A stretch of DNA of 64,000 bases from CAVPWP01 sp050789285 (lineage in GTDB: Bacteria > Pseudomonadota > Alphaproteobacteria > Rhodobacterales > Rhodobacteraceae). The notes under the pieces are model-generated. The model was given only the letters and a program-made list of their open reading frames with translations, did not search any database and was not told the origin of the DNA. Shown here one piece after another: positions 35,964-44,640 of this stretch (positions are counted from its first letter, which is position 1; each line of letters begins with the position of its first letter). Made by a program: the position numbers and the translations under genes. The DNA lies in the NCBI RefSeq assembly GCF_050789285.1, contig NZ_JBOUVX010000002.1, positions 744,001 through 808,000 on the forward strand. The letters are read 5' to 3'.

Positions 35964-38237
35964 ATGGCCAAGAGCGAGGGCGTTCATACGCCCAGTATGA
36001 CAGTGGCGGGATGGATCCCCGTGGCACTTGCCGCGGCGATCTTTGTCGTGCTGGTCCAGGCGATGCCGTCGGTTGCGGCAGGTCAGACGCTGCGCGTCGT
36101 CTGGCCCTGGGTTCCGAGCCTTGGCGTCAGCCTGAGTTTCTGGGTCGACGGGCTGAGCCTTACGTTCGGGCTGCTGATTTCCGGGATCGGCGCGCTGGTG
36201 TTCCTTTATTCCGGGACCTACCTGCGCGGGCATCCCCAATTCGTCCGTTTCATGCTGTTCCTGACGCTCTTCATGTTGTCGATGCTCGGGCTGGTGCTGG
36301 CCGACAACCTTCTGACCCTGTTCGTCTTCTGGGAACTGACCAGCGTCACGTCCTACCTGCTGATCGGCTTCAACCATGCCGAGGGCCAGTCGCGCCGGAA
36401 TGCGCTGCAGGCGCTTCTGGTGACGGGAACCGGCGGGCTTGCGCTGCTGGCGGGGATCGTGCTGATCGGCGCCGTCGCCGGCACCTTCGAGCTGTCCGAG
36501 ATCCGGGCGCAGGGCGATGCGGTTCTGACCAACGCACTTTACCTTCCGATCCTGCTGCTGTTCCTGGCCGGCGCCTTCACCAAGTCCGCGCAGGTGCCGT
36601 TCCACTTCTGGCTGCCCAACGCCATGGCGGCGCCAACGCCGGTATCGGCCTATCTGCATTCGGCGACGATGGTGAAGGCGGGGGTCTATCTGCTGGCGCG
36701 GATGCATCCGACCCTGTCGGGCAGCGACGTCTGGTTCTGGACGCTGACGATCTTCGGCGCGGTCACGGCGGTCTTCGCCAGCTTCATGGCGATCCGCCAG
36801 ACCGACATGAAGCAGACGCTGGCCTATACCACGCTGATGGCGCTGGGAACGCTGACGCTCTACCTCGGGCAGGATTCAGGCTATGCGATCACCGCGGCGA
36901 TGACCTTTCTTGTGGTGCATTCGCTGTACAAGGCGGCGCTGTTCCTGATGGCCGGGAACGTCGATCACGGCACCGGCACACGCGACGTCAACCTGCTGGG
37001 GGGGCTGGCGCGGGCCATGCCGGTCACGGCCATCGCCGGCGGGATCGCGGCGCTGTCGATGGCGGGCTTTCCACCCTTCATCGGCTTCATCGGCAAGGAG
37101 CTGAAATACGCCGGCGCCATCGCCGTGCAGGAAGCGCCCTACCTTGTCTCGGCCGCGGTGCTGACCGCGAACGCGCTGATGTTCGCGGCCGCCGGCATCG
37201 TGGCCTTCCGGCCCTTCTGGCGGCCGGCCGGTGGCCCTCTGCCCCAGACGCCGCACGAGGCGCCCTGGCAGATGTTGACGGGCCCCGTGATCCTGGCCGC
37301 GGCCGGGGTCGCCTTCGGGCTTGCGCCGGCGCTGATCGCCGTGACGCTGATCGAGCCCGGCGTGGGCGCGATCCTGGGATCGCCCGAAGAGGCGAAGGCG
37401 TTGAAGCTTTGGGCCGGGGTGAACATCCCGCTGATGCTGTCGATCGCAACCTTCGTTCTGGGCTTCGCGCTTTATGCCGGGCATCGCCGCCTGCGGGGAC
37501 TTGTCGCCGCGGTCGAGGCCCGGGGTCCCAGCCTTGACGGCAGCTGGGATGGCTGGATCGACGCCCTGAAGGCCGTGGCGGGCTGGCAGACCCGGGTGCT
37601 GCAATCGGGCGTGATGCGGCGTTATCTCTACATCGTTTTTGCGACGATCCTTGTGGGGGTTGGAGGCGCGCTGCTGCTGCGCGGCGGCTTCTCGCATGCG
37701 CTTGCCATGCCGAACCTGCAGATCAAGCACTGGGCGGTGGTCGCGCTGATCGTGGCCGGGGCGGGCCTGACCACAATGACGGACTCGCGCATCGCGGCGA
37801 TCGGCGGGCTTGGCGCCGTGGGGATCGGGGTCGCGCTGATCTTCATCATCTTCGGCGCGCCGGACGTGGCGATCACCCAACTGCTGGTCGAGACCCTGGT
37901 GGTGGTGCTGTTCGCCGTCGCTGCGCTGCGTCTGCCGCGCCTGTCCGAGACGGCGGGCGCGGGCCGGTTCAGGCCCTTCGACGCGATCCTGGCCAGCGCG
38001 ATCGGCACGGTCATCATGCTGGTGATGCTGATGTCCACCGCCGGGCCCATCGATCGCAAGATCACCGACTATTTCGAGGATGCAAGCTGGCCCGAGGCCT
38101 ATGGCCGCAACATCGTCAACGTCATCCTTGTCGACTTCCGCGCGCTTGACACCTTTGGCGAGATCGCGGTGGTCGTGATCGCCGCGCTGGGCGCCTTTGC
38201 GCTGCTCAAGGGCGGACGGAAGGGGAGCGCGCGATGA
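35964..38237 (+). CDS. mrpA: Monovalent cation/H+ antiporter subunit A (Mrp system 1)
   Basis: 757 residues from ATG 35964; starts at 35892 or 35997 are also possible because no strong ribosome-binding site decides. Around 20 membrane helices are predicted. The NuoL/MrpA core shows FWELTSVTSYLLIGFNHAE, FTKSAQVPFHFWLPNAM and VSAYLHSATMVKAGVYLLARM, residues of the proton path. The C-terminal 200 residues (after about 550) carry the extra MrpA tail with APDVAITQLLVETLVVVLFAVAALRLPR. It forms the proton-translocating part of a Na+(K+)/H+ antiporter. It is the first of seven overlapping genes. Confidence 0.92.
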   Translation: MAKSEGVHTPSMTVAGWIPVALAAAIFVVLVQAMPSVAAGQTLRVVWPWVPSLGVSLSFWVDGLSLTFGLLISGIGALVFLYSGTYLRGHPQFVRFMLFLTLFMLSMLGLVLADNLLTLFVFWELTSVTSYLLIGFNHAEGQSRRNALQALLVTGTGGLALLAGIVLIGAVAGTFELSEIRAQGDAVLTNALYLPILLLFLAGAFTKSAQVPFHFWLPNAMAAPTPVSAYLHSATMVKAGVYLLARMHPTLSGSDVWFWTLTIFGAVTAVFASFMAIRQTDMKQTLAYTTLMALGTLTLYLGQDSGYAITAAMTFLVVHSLYKAALFLMAGNVDHGTGTRDVNLLGGLARAMPVTAIAGGIAALSMAGFPPFIGFIGKELKYAGAIAVQEAPYLVSAAVLTANALMFAAAGIVAFRPFWRPAGGPLPQTPHEAPWQMLTGPVILAAAGVAFGLAPALIAVTLIEPGVGAILGSPEEAKALKLWAGVNIPLMLSIATFVLGFALYAGHRRLRGLVAAVEARGPSLDGSWDGWIDALKAVAGWQTRVLQSGVMRRYLYIVFATILVGVGGALLLRGGFSHALAMPNLQIKHWAVVALIVAGAGLTTMTDSRIAAIGGLGAVGIGVALIFIIFGAPDVAITQLLVETLVVVLFAVAALRLPRLSETAGAGRFRPFDAILASAIGTVIMLVMLMSTAGPIDRKITDYFEDASWPEAYGRNIVNVILVDFRALDTFGEIAVVVIAALGAFALLKGGRKGSAR

Positions 38238-38653
38238 ACTCGATCATCCTGATGGCGGGCACGCGGCTTCTGGTGGCGCTGCTTCTGGTCTTTTCGGTCT
38301 TCATGCTTCTGCGTGGCCACAACGAACCGGGCGGCGGCTTCATCGGCGGGCTGATCGGGGCCACGGGGTTCGTCGTCTATGCCATCGCCTGCGGCACCGA
38401 CAGCGCCCGCCGCGCGTTGCGTGTCCGGCCGGAAAACCTTGCCATGGCGGGTCTTGGGATCGCGCTTCTGGCCGGGGTGATGGCCATCGCCTTCGGCGAC
38501 GGGTTCTTCACCGGCCAATGGCTGTTTCTCGGCGCGACCGAGACCGACAAGGGGCTACCGATCTCGTCGGTCCTGGTCTTCGACATCGGCGTCTACCTTG
38601 TCGTGATGGGGTCGATCCTGACGCTTGTCTTCGCGCTGGAAGAGGCGATCTGA
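38234..38653 (+). CDS. mrpB: Mrp antiporter subunit B (system 1)
   Basis: 139 residues, four membrane helices. TRLLVALLLVFSVFMLLRGHNEPGGGFIGGLIGATGFVVYAIACG is the MnhB/MrpB signature; the FDIGVYLVVMGSILTLVFALEE end is conserved too. It overlaps mrpA by 4 bp (ATGA), and mrpC begins 1 bp after its stop. In this system B is a separate protein, unlike the fused AB gene of the second system at 44641-47511. Confidence 0.92.
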   Translation: MNSIILMAGTRLLVALLLVFSVFMLLRGHNEPGGGFIGGLIGATGFVVYAIACGTDSARRALRVRPENLAMAGLGIALLAGVMAIAFGDGFFTGQWLFLGATETDKGLPISSVLVFDIGVYLVVMGSILTLVFALEEAI

Positions 38654-38654
38654 G

Positions 38655-39017
38655 ATGGAAATCGTCCTTTCGGTCCTTGTCGGCGTCCTCTTCGCGACCG
38701 CGATCTACCTGATGCTCGCGCGGAACCTTCTGCGGTTTCTCTTCGGGCTGATCCTCATGTCGAACGGGGCGAACCTGGCGATCTTCGCCTCGGGCCGGCT
38801 GACGCCGGGGGCGCCGCCCCTGGTGCCCGAGGGCGCCGACGAGCCGCTGTCGTTGGTGGCCAACGCCTTGCCGCAAGCGCTGGTGCTGACCGCGATCGTG
38901 ATCGGGTTCGGGCTGTTCGCCTTCGCGCTGGTTCTGACCCTGCGCGCCTACTGGACGCTTGGCACGCTTGACACCGACGCCATGCGGGTGGCCGAGCCCA
39001 AGGAGGAGGCGAAGTGA
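38655..39017 (+). CDS. mrpC: Mrp antiporter subunit C (system 1)
   Basis: 120 residues, three membrane helices. Like NuoK: YLMLARNLLRFLFGLILMSNGANLAIFASG and DPLPQALVLTAIVIGFG-type LPQALVLTAIVIGFGLFAFALVL. ATG 38655 follows the mrpB stop by one base; the frame upstream of that is not conserved. MrpC belongs to the membrane core between A and D. It overlaps mrpD by 4 bp. Confidence 0.92.
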   Translation: MEIVLSVLVGVLFATAIYLMLARNLLRFLFGLILMSNGANLAIFASGRLTPGAPPLVPEGADEPLSLVANALPQALVLTAIVIGFGLFAFALVLTLRAYWTLGTLDTDAMRVAEPKEEAK

Positions 39018-40513
39018 GCTGGCTCCTCTCGCTTCCGCTCATCATCCCCTTCGCCACCGCCGTCGTGGCCTATCTGCTGCGCGACCGTGCGTCGGGGCGG
39101 TGGATTTCGGTGCTGGGGTCGCTCTTGTCGCTGCTGGCGTCGGGCGTGCTGATGGCCACGGTCCTGCGCGAGGGCGTGATCTCTGCGCAGATGGGCCAGT
39201 GGGCGGCGCCCTTCGGGATCACGCTGGTCGCCGACCTGCTGAGCGCGGTCATGGTCGTGATCACCGCGATCACCGGGCTTGCCGTCGCGGTCTACGCCCT
39301 GTCCGACATCACCGAGGAACAGGAACGGCTTGGCTATCACGCGCTGTTCCAGGTGCTGATCGCGGGCGTGACCGGGGCCTTCCTGACCGGCGATCTCTTC
39401 AATCTCTACGTCTGGTTCGAGGTCATGCTGATCTCGTCCTTCGGGCTTCTCGTTCTGGGCAACAGCCGCGAGCAGATCGACGGCGGGGTCAAGTACGTCG
39501 CGCTGAACCTTGTCTCGACCGTTCTGTTCCTGACCGGGACGGGGATCCTTTACGGCCTGACCGGCACGCTGAACCTGGCCGACCTTGCCCTGGTCGTCCC
39601 GCGGGTCGAGAATCAGGGCCTGATCACCGTCGTCTCGGTTCTCTTCATGATCGCCTTCGGCATGAAGGCCGCGGTCTTCCCGCTTTTCTTCTGGCTGCCG
39701 GCCAGCTACCACACGCCGGCGTTCTCGGTCTCGGCGGTCTTCGCGGGGCTTCTGACCAAGGTGGGCGTCTACGCTCTGATCCGGATGTTCACGCTGGTCT
39801 TCACCGGCGACATCGGCTTCACGCATGAAATCCTGCTGTGGGTCGCCTGCCTGACGATGATCACGGGCGTGCTTGGCGCGGCGGCGCAGAACGACTTCCG
39901 CAAGATCCTCTCGTTCCATATCGTCAGCCAGATCGGCTATATGGTGCTTGGCCTTGCGCTGTTCACGCCGCTTGCGATCGTGGGCGCGGTCTTCTACCTC
40001 GTCCACCACATCATCGTGAAGGCCAACCTCTTTCTTGTCGCGGGCGTGGCGCAGCGCCTGACGGGGTCGACGGATCTGTCGAAGATCGGCGGGCTCTACA
40101 AGTCGGCGCCGCTTCTGGCCGTCCTCTTCCTTGTGCCCGCCTTCTCGCTGGCCGGCTTTCCGCCGCTGTCGGGGTTCTGGGCGAAGTACATCCTCGTGAA
40201 GGCCTCTCTCGACGTCGAGGCCTGGGTCGTGGCCTTCATCGCGCTTGCGGTCGGGCTTCTGACGATCTTCTCGATGACGAAGATCTGGGGCGAGGTCTTC
40301 TGGAAGCCGCACCCAAAGGGGGTCGACCCGGCGATGTCGCGCATCGATCGGTCGGCGGCGCTGCCGCTGATGCTGCCGATCGCCGCTATGGCGGCGCTGA
40401 CGGTGGTGATCGGCCTCTTCCCCGAACCCTTCGTCGCCTTCGCCGAACGGTCTGCGGCGCAGCTTCTAGACCCCTCGGATTACATCTCGACGGTGCTGGG
40501 GGGCGGGCGATGA
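39014..40513 (+). CDS. mrpD: Mrp antiporter subunit D (system 1)
   Basis: 499 residues from a GTG start, 14 predicted membrane helices. NuoM/N-like motifs: LYVWFEVMLISSFGLLVLG with the key Glu, FGMKAAVFPLFFWLPASYHTP with the conserved Lys, and GLLTKVGVYALIRMFTL. SFHIVSQIGYMVLGL and HHIIVKANLFLVAGV follow. It is the second proton-pumping-type subunit of the antiporter. Overlaps by 4 bp join it to mrpC and mrpE. Confidence 0.94.
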   Translation: MSWLLSLPLIIPFATAVVAYLLRDRASGRWISVLGSLLSLLASGVLMATVLREGVISAQMGQWAAPFGITLVADLLSAVMVVITAITGLAVAVYALSDITEEQERLGYHALFQVLIAGVTGAFLTGDLFNLYVWFEVMLISSFGLLVLGNSREQIDGGVKYVALNLVSTVLFLTGTGILYGLTGTLNLADLALVVPRVENQGLITVVSVLFMIAFGMKAAVFPLFFWLPASYHTPAFSVSAVFAGLLTKVGVYALIRMFTLVFTGDIGFTHEILLWVACLTMITGVLGAAAQNDFRKILSFHIVSQIGYMVLGLALFTPLAIVGAVFYLVHHIIVKANLFLVAGVAQRLTGSTDLSKIGGLYKSAPLLAVLFLVPAFSLAGFPPLSGFWAKYILVKASLDVEAWVVAFIALAVGLLTIFSMTKIWGEVFWKPHPKGVDPAMSRIDRSAALPLMLPIAAMAALTVVIGLFPEPFVAFAERSAAQLLDPSDYISTVLGGGR

Positions 40514-40986
40514 ACCTCTTTGCGCTCAACATCGTGCTTGCGGTGGTCTGGGCCGCGCTGACCGCGTCCTTCACGCTGCCGTCGCTTCTGGTGGGCTTCG
40601 CGCTTGGGTTCGCCGGCCTGTGGATGGCGCAGCCCCTGTTCGAGGAACCGCAAGGGTATTTCCGGCGCGTCTGGCGCATCCTGAGGCTTGCGGCCTTCTT
40701 CCTTTACGAGCTTCTGGTGTCCAGCCTGCGCGTCGCCTGGGACGTGGTCACGCCCCGCCACCAGTCGAATCCCGCGATCATCGAGATGCCCCTCGACGTC
40801 GAAAGCGACTTCGAGATCCTTCTGGTGACGAACCTGATCTCGCTCACGCCTGGCACGCTCAGCCTGGACGTGACGCCTGACCGCAAGACATTGATCGTGC
40901 ACGCGATGTTCGCCGATGATCCCGACGCGCTGGTCCGCGAGCTCAAGGACGGGATGGAGCGCATGGTGCGGGAGGTCTTCGAATGA
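40510..40986 (+). CDS. mrpE: Mrp antiporter subunit E (system 1)
   Basis: 158 residues. Two or three N-terminal helices (about 5-45 and 60-82) and a soluble C-terminal domain with VTNLISLTPGTLSLDVTPDRKTLIVHAM, the MnhE signature. The TPGT motif region is also present in the second system's E subunit (TMTPGTVSAML). It is needed for assembly or activity of Mrp antiporters. The reading frame extends far upstream through mrpD in another phase; ATG 40510 overlaps the mrpD stop by 4 bp. Confidence 0.92.
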   Translation: MNLFALNIVLAVVWAALTASFTLPSLLVGFALGFAGLWMAQPLFEEPQGYFRRVWRILRLAAFFLYELLVSSLRVAWDVVTPRHQSNPAIIEMPLDVESDFEILLVTNLISLTPGTLSLDVTPDRKTLIVHAMFADDPDALVRELKDGMERMVREVFE

Positions 40987-41300
40987 ACCCTGCTGACTTC
41001 CTGTCCTGGGCGATCGACATCTCCTTCGGGATCGTCATGATCGCCATCGCGCTTGGCTTCTATCGCATCGCCAAGGGGCCAAGCCTTGCCGACCGCGTCG
41101 TGTCTCTGGACATGATGACGATTTCGATCATGGCGTTCTGCGGGCTTTACGCGATCTTCGCGCAAAGCACCGCCTTTCTCGACGTGGCGATCGTTGTCGC
41201 CCTGATCGGGTTCCTCGCGACCGTCGCGCTGGCCCGTTATGCCGAGCGCGAAGAGGCGCAGCGGCGGGACAAGGACCAAGCAAGGGAGACGGACCAATGA
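40983..41300 (+). CDS. mrpF: Mrp antiporter subunit F (system 1)
   Basis: 105 residues, three membrane helices. GFYRIAKGPSLADRVVSLDMM is the MrpF signature (GPSLADRVVALD), followed by FLDVAIVVALIGFLATVALARYAE. The charged C-terminal tail (about 20 residues, EREEAQRRDKDQARETDQ) is longer than in the second system's F subunit. It overlaps mrpE and mrpG by 4 bp each. Confidence 0.92.
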   Translation: MNPADFLSWAIDISFGIVMIAIALGFYRIAKGPSLADRVVSLDMMTISIMAFCGLYAIFAQSTAFLDVAIVVALIGFLATVALARYAEREEAQRRDKDQARETDQ

Positions 41301-41587
41301 CCGAGATCGTGGCGGGCATCCTGATCCTGGGCGGGGCCATCTTCACGCTGATCGCCGCCATCGGCGTCATCCGGCTGCCCGACGTGCTGACGCGGATGCA
41401 TGCGTCGACCAAGGCGGGCACGCTGGGCGCGTCGCTGATCCTTGCGGCTGCGGCGATGGTCTTCGCCGAAACCTCGACCACGGCGAAATGCGTGGTCGCC
41501 GTCCTTTTCCTTCTGCTGACCGCCCCCCTTGCCGCGCACATGATCGGCCGGGCCAGCCTTGACCGCGACCGCCATCCCCGGCTCTAG
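41297..41587 (+). CDS. mrpG: Mrp antiporter subunit G (system 1)
   Basis: 96 residues, three membrane helices. FTLIAAIGVIRLPDVLTRMHASTKAGTLG is the MrpG signature, and LFLLLTAPLAAHMIGRAS ends the third helix. It is the last gene of the seven-gene operon. Only 21 bp separate its stop from the stop of the opposing second-system G gene; no hairpin terminator is visible there. Confidence 0.92.
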   Translation: MTEIVAGILILGGAIFTLIAAIGVIRLPDVLTRMHASTKAGTLGASLILAAAAMVFAETSTTAKCVVAVLFLLLTAPLAAHMIGRASLDRDRHPRL

Positions 41588-41608
41588 GCCACGCGCCCCG
41601 TCGCGACT

Positions 41609-41974
41609 TCAGGACTTGGTCGGGGGTTCGTCGTAGGCGGCCCATCCGTGGTCGCGCCCGGTGTCGGGAAGTTCCCGCGGCGGGACGTTGCGGACCATAT
41701 AGGTCTTGGCGATGAAGTTGGCGGTCACGGGGGCCGTCAGGAACAGGAACAGCGTGATCAGAAGTTCGTGGAACGACAGGTGCCCTTCGATCAGCCCGAA
41801 GTAGAGCATCGAGGCGATCAGCACGCCGCCCACGCCCAGGGTCGTGGCCTTGGTCGGCGCGTGCAGCCGCTGCATGGTGGTCTTCAGCTTGATCAGCCCG
41901 AACGAGCCCACGAACCCGAAGATGCCGCTTACCACCAGAGACAGGGCAATCAGGGCTTCGACAAAGACGTCCAT
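41609..41974 (-). CDS. phaG: Mrp/Pha antiporter subunit G (system 2)
   Basis: 121 residues, three membrane helices. FGFVGSFGLIKLKTTMQRLHAPTKATTLGVGG is the G signature in its Pha-type form (KLKTTMQRLHAPTKATTLG rather than RLPDVLTRMHASTKAGTLG). The C-terminal tail VRNVPPRELPDTGRDHGWAAYDE is longer than in system 1. It is the last gene of the six-gene minus-strand operon. Confidence 0.9.
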   Translation of the reverse strand: MDVFVEALIALSLVVSGIFGFVGSFGLIKLKTTMQRLHAPTKATTLGVGGVLIASMLYFGLIEGHLSFHELLITLFLFLTAPVTANFIAKTYMVRNVPPRELPDTGRDHGWAAYDEPPTKS

Positions 41975-41983
41975 CTCGGCCTC

Positions 41984-42253
41984 CTACTCGATGATGTCGC
42001 CGCGCAGGACGAAGCGGCAATAGGCCACCGTCGACACGAAGCCGACCATGGCGACCAGCATCGCCGTCTCGAAGTAGACGGCCGTACCGCGCCAGACCCC
42101 GTAAAGCACGAACAGCGCGATCACGTTGATCACCATCGTGTCCAGCGCAAGGATGCGGTCGGCGCTGTCGGGGCCGCGCACGATGCGCCAGAGGTCAAGC
42201 AGCAGGGCGACCGCATAGCAGGCGAAGGCGAAGGTAAGCGCGGCTGCGATCAT
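41984..42253 (-). CDS. phaF: Mrp/Pha antiporter subunit F (system 2)
   Basis: 89 residues, three membrane helices, no charged tail. LWRIVRGPDSADRILALDTMVINVIALFVLYG carries the F signature (GPDSADRILALD), and AMLVAMVGFVSTVAYCRFVLRGD follows. It starts 4 bp inside the end of the E gene (ATGA) and is followed by phaG after 9 bp. Confidence 0.9.
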   Translation of the reverse strand: MIAAALTFAFACYAVALLLDLWRIVRGPDSADRILALDTMVINVIALFVLYGVWRGTAVYFETAMLVAMVGFVSTVAYCRFVLRGDIIE

Positions 42254-42741
42254 GGGAAAATCTCCTTCAGTCGCCGTTCGTAACGGGCCTTGATGGCGTC
42301 CCGGACGCCGTCGGGATCATCTGTGTGCAGGGTATGAACCAGAATGGCGCCGCCATCGGCGCCAAGCATGGCCGACACGGTGCCCGGCGTCATGGTGATA
42401 GTCCCGGCCAGCACTGTGATCGCCTCGGGCGACGTGATCTCGAGAGGCACGACGATCCAAGCCGAGCGGATGTCCTTTTCGCGCTTGAACAGGATGATCG
42501 CCGCGACCTGGACGTTCGCCACCACGATGTCCCACAGGACGATCAGGATGTATTCGACAATACGCAGGGGGCGGGCGACCCGGGGTCGATCGGGCCAGTA
42601 GGCGGCGGTCAGAAGCGGGATCACGATGCCAAGCGCGCCGCCAAGCAGCAGATTGCCCAGCGTGATCTTGTTGACAAGCGCCAGCCAGACGACCGTCAGC
42701 GAAAGGCTCAGGTAGGGATGGGGGACAAGACGTGCGAGCAT
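42250..42741 (-). CDS. phaE: Mrp/Pha antiporter subunit E (system 2)
   Basis: 163 residues. LSLSLTVVWLALVNKITLGNLLLGGALGIVIPLLTAAYWPDRP opens the protein with two helices. The soluble domain holds VPLEITSPEAITVLAGTITMTPGTVSAML and ILVHTLHTDDPDGVRDAIKARYERRLKEIF, the MnhE/PhaE pattern. It is 3 bp after the D gene. It differs clearly from system 1 mrpE outside the core motifs, which argues against recent duplication. Confidence 0.9.
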   Translation of the reverse strand: MLARLVPHPYLSLSLTVVWLALVNKITLGNLLLGGALGIVIPLLTAAYWPDRPRVARPLRIVEYILIVLWDIVVANVQVAAIILFKREKDIRSAWIVVPLEITSPEAITVLAGTITMTPGTVSAMLGADGGAILVHTLHTDDPDGVRDAIKARYERRLKEIFP

Positions 42742-42744
42742 GGG

Positions 42745-44280
42745 TCAGCCCTCGTCGCCGGGGGCCAGCACGGCCGCGACATAGCCGGTGCGGTCGAACA
42801 GCTGCGCGGATGTCGCCTCGAGAAACGCGGCGACCGGCCCGGCGAATGCGGCAAGCGCGGCCAGAAGCGCAAGTGTCGCCATCGCCGGCGCGATCTCGGC
42901 CGGTCGCGCGGCGGCGATCTGCGGTTTGGTCGGCTCGCCCGATGGGGCGACGGGCACCGTGGCGGTCGACTTCCAGAAGATCGTGCTTCCCGCGCGGGCG
43001 AAGCCCACGATGGTCAGAAGTGACCCGATCAGGATCGCGCTCCACGTCCAGCCGATCTGGCCCGGGGTGCGCAGCGCGTCGAGCACCAGAAGCTTGCCCA
43101 GAAACCCGCTGAGCGGCGGCATCCCCGCCATGGCGATCGCCGCCCCGAAGTACAGCGCGGCATAAAGGCCGTTCTGCACCGTCGCCGGGAGGGCTGACAA
43201 GCTGTCGCTTTGGCGGCGCGACACGACAAGGTCGGCCACGAGGAAAAGCGCGGCGGCCGCGAAAGTCGAATGCACCATGTAGTAAAGTGCCGCCGTCGTC
43301 GCCTGTGGCGAGAACGCCGCCACGGCGACCATGAAGGTGCCCATGGATCCGATCACCGAAAACGCGATCAGCGGCATCAGCCGCCGCGCGCCGATCACCC
43401 CGAAGGCGCCCAGCGCGATGGTGGCAAGCGCGGCCGGGAACAGCCATGTCGGCGCCATGTCGGACGTGGCCTCGATCCCCGGACCAAAGGCAATCGTATG
43501 GACGCGCAGGATCGCGTAGGCGCCCACTTTCGTCATGATCGCGAAGAGTGCCGCGACAGGGGCGGGCGCGTTCGCATAGGTCGCCGGCAGCCAGAACTGA
43601 ACCGGGAACAGCGCCGCCTTCACCGTGAAGACGATCATCAGAAGCATCGCCGCCACGCGGATCAGGGCGGCGTCCTCGGGCGGGACAAGCGCCACCTTCA
43701 CCGCAAGATCGGCGATGTTGAGCGTGCCCGTGCTGGCGTAAAGCGTGCCGAGCGCGAACAGGAACAGGGTCGATCCGGCGAGGTTCATCACCACGTATTG
43801 CAGGCCCGCCCGCATCCTGTCGCGCCCGCCCGAATGGATCATGAGCCCGTAGGACGCGATCAGCAGCACCTCGAAGAACACGAACAGGTTGAAGACGTCG
43901 CCGGTCAGGAAGGCCCCGCAGATCCCCATGAGCTGGAACTGGAACAGCGAATGGAAATGCCGCCCGCGCGCGTCCCATCCGGTGGCGATGGCGTGCAGCA
44001 GGACGATCAGCGCCAGAACCGAAGTCAGCAGCACCATCAGCGCCGACAGCCGGTCAAGGACAAGCACGATACCGAAGGGCGCCGGCCAGTCGCCAAGACG
44101 ATAGACATGCGTGGTGCCGTCGGCGGCCATGGCGGTCAACCCGATGGCGATGGCGACAAGGGCGATGGTGCCCGCCATCGAGGCAGAGCGCGCCAGCGTG
44201 ATGTCATGGCGCATGACGAAGGCGATCAGCGGCGCGAGAAGCGCCGGAAGGACGACGGGCGCGATGATCCAGTCGCTCAT
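42745..44280 (-). CDS. phaD: Mrp/Pha antiporter subunit D (system 2)
   Basis: 511 residues, 14 predicted membrane helices. LFVFFEVLLIASYGLMIHSGG carries the key Glu, FTVKAALFPVQFWLPATYANAP the conserved Lys, and FAIMTKVGAYAILRVHTIAFG the next helix. Compared with system 1 it has an extra hydrophilic insert near the C-terminus (TVPVAPSGEPTKPQIAAARPAE, about residues 425-450), a known feature of Pha-type D subunits. It overlaps the C gene by 4 bp. Confidence 0.92.
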   Translation of the reverse strand: MSDWIIAPVVLPALLAPLIAFVMRHDITLARSASMAGTIALVAIAIGLTAMAADGTTHVYRLGDWPAPFGIVLVLDRLSALMVLLTSVLALIVLLHAIATGWDARGRHFHSLFQFQLMGICGAFLTGDVFNLFVFFEVLLIASYGLMIHSGGRDRMRAGLQYVVMNLAGSTLFLFALGTLYASTGTLNIADLAVKVALVPPEDAALIRVAAMLLMIVFTVKAALFPVQFWLPATYANAPAPVAALFAIMTKVGAYAILRVHTIAFGPGIEATSDMAPTWLFPAALATIALGAFGVIGARRLMPLIAFSVIGSMGTFMVAVAAFSPQATTAALYYMVHSTFAAAALFLVADLVVSRRQSDSLSALPATVQNGLYAALYFGAAIAMAGMPPLSGFLGKLLVLDALRTPGQIGWTWSAILIGSLLTIVGFARAGSTIFWKSTATVPVAPSGEPTKPQIAAARPAEIAPAMATLALLAALAAFAGPVAAFLEATSAQLFDRTGYVAAVLAPGDEG

Positions 44281-44639
44281 TTCGCGGCCTCGTCAGGGGT
44301 CGGCTCGTCCTCGGACCGGTCAAGGTTGATGCGGTCCGAGCCGGCTTCGAAAAAGGCGCCAAGCCCGACCATCACCAGAAGCGCCGTCATCCCGAACGAG
44401 ATCACGATCGCCGTCAGAACCAGAGCCTGCGGCAGCGGGTCGGTATAGGTCGCCTCGTCGTATTTCGACAGGATCGGCGACATGTCGACGGCAAGCCGCC
44501 CGCTGGCGAAGATGAAGACGTTGACCGCATAGGACAGAAGGGCAAGGCCAAGGATCACCGGAAAGGTCCGCAGACGCAGGATCAGATAGACGCCGCCGGC
44601 GGTCAGGATCCCCACGGAACTGGCGATGAGGACCTCCAT
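44277..44639 (-). CDS. phaC: Mrp/Pha antiporter subunit C (system 2)
   Basis: 120 residues from ATG 44639, one base after the phaAB stop. NuoK-like: GVYLILRLRTFPVILGLALLSYAVNVFIFASGRL and DPLPQALVLTAIVISFGMTALLVM. Three membrane helices and an acidic tail (LDRSEDEPTPDEAAK). Symbol refers to the Pha (pH adaptation) potassium/proton system, not PHA synthase. Confidence 0.9.
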   Translation of the reverse strand: MEVLIASSVGILTAGGVYLILRLRTFPVILGLALLSYAVNVFIFASGRLAVDMSPILSKYDEATYTDPLPQALVLTAIVISFGMTALLVMVGLGAFFEAGSDRINLDRSEDEPTPDEAAK

Positions 44640-44640
44640 G

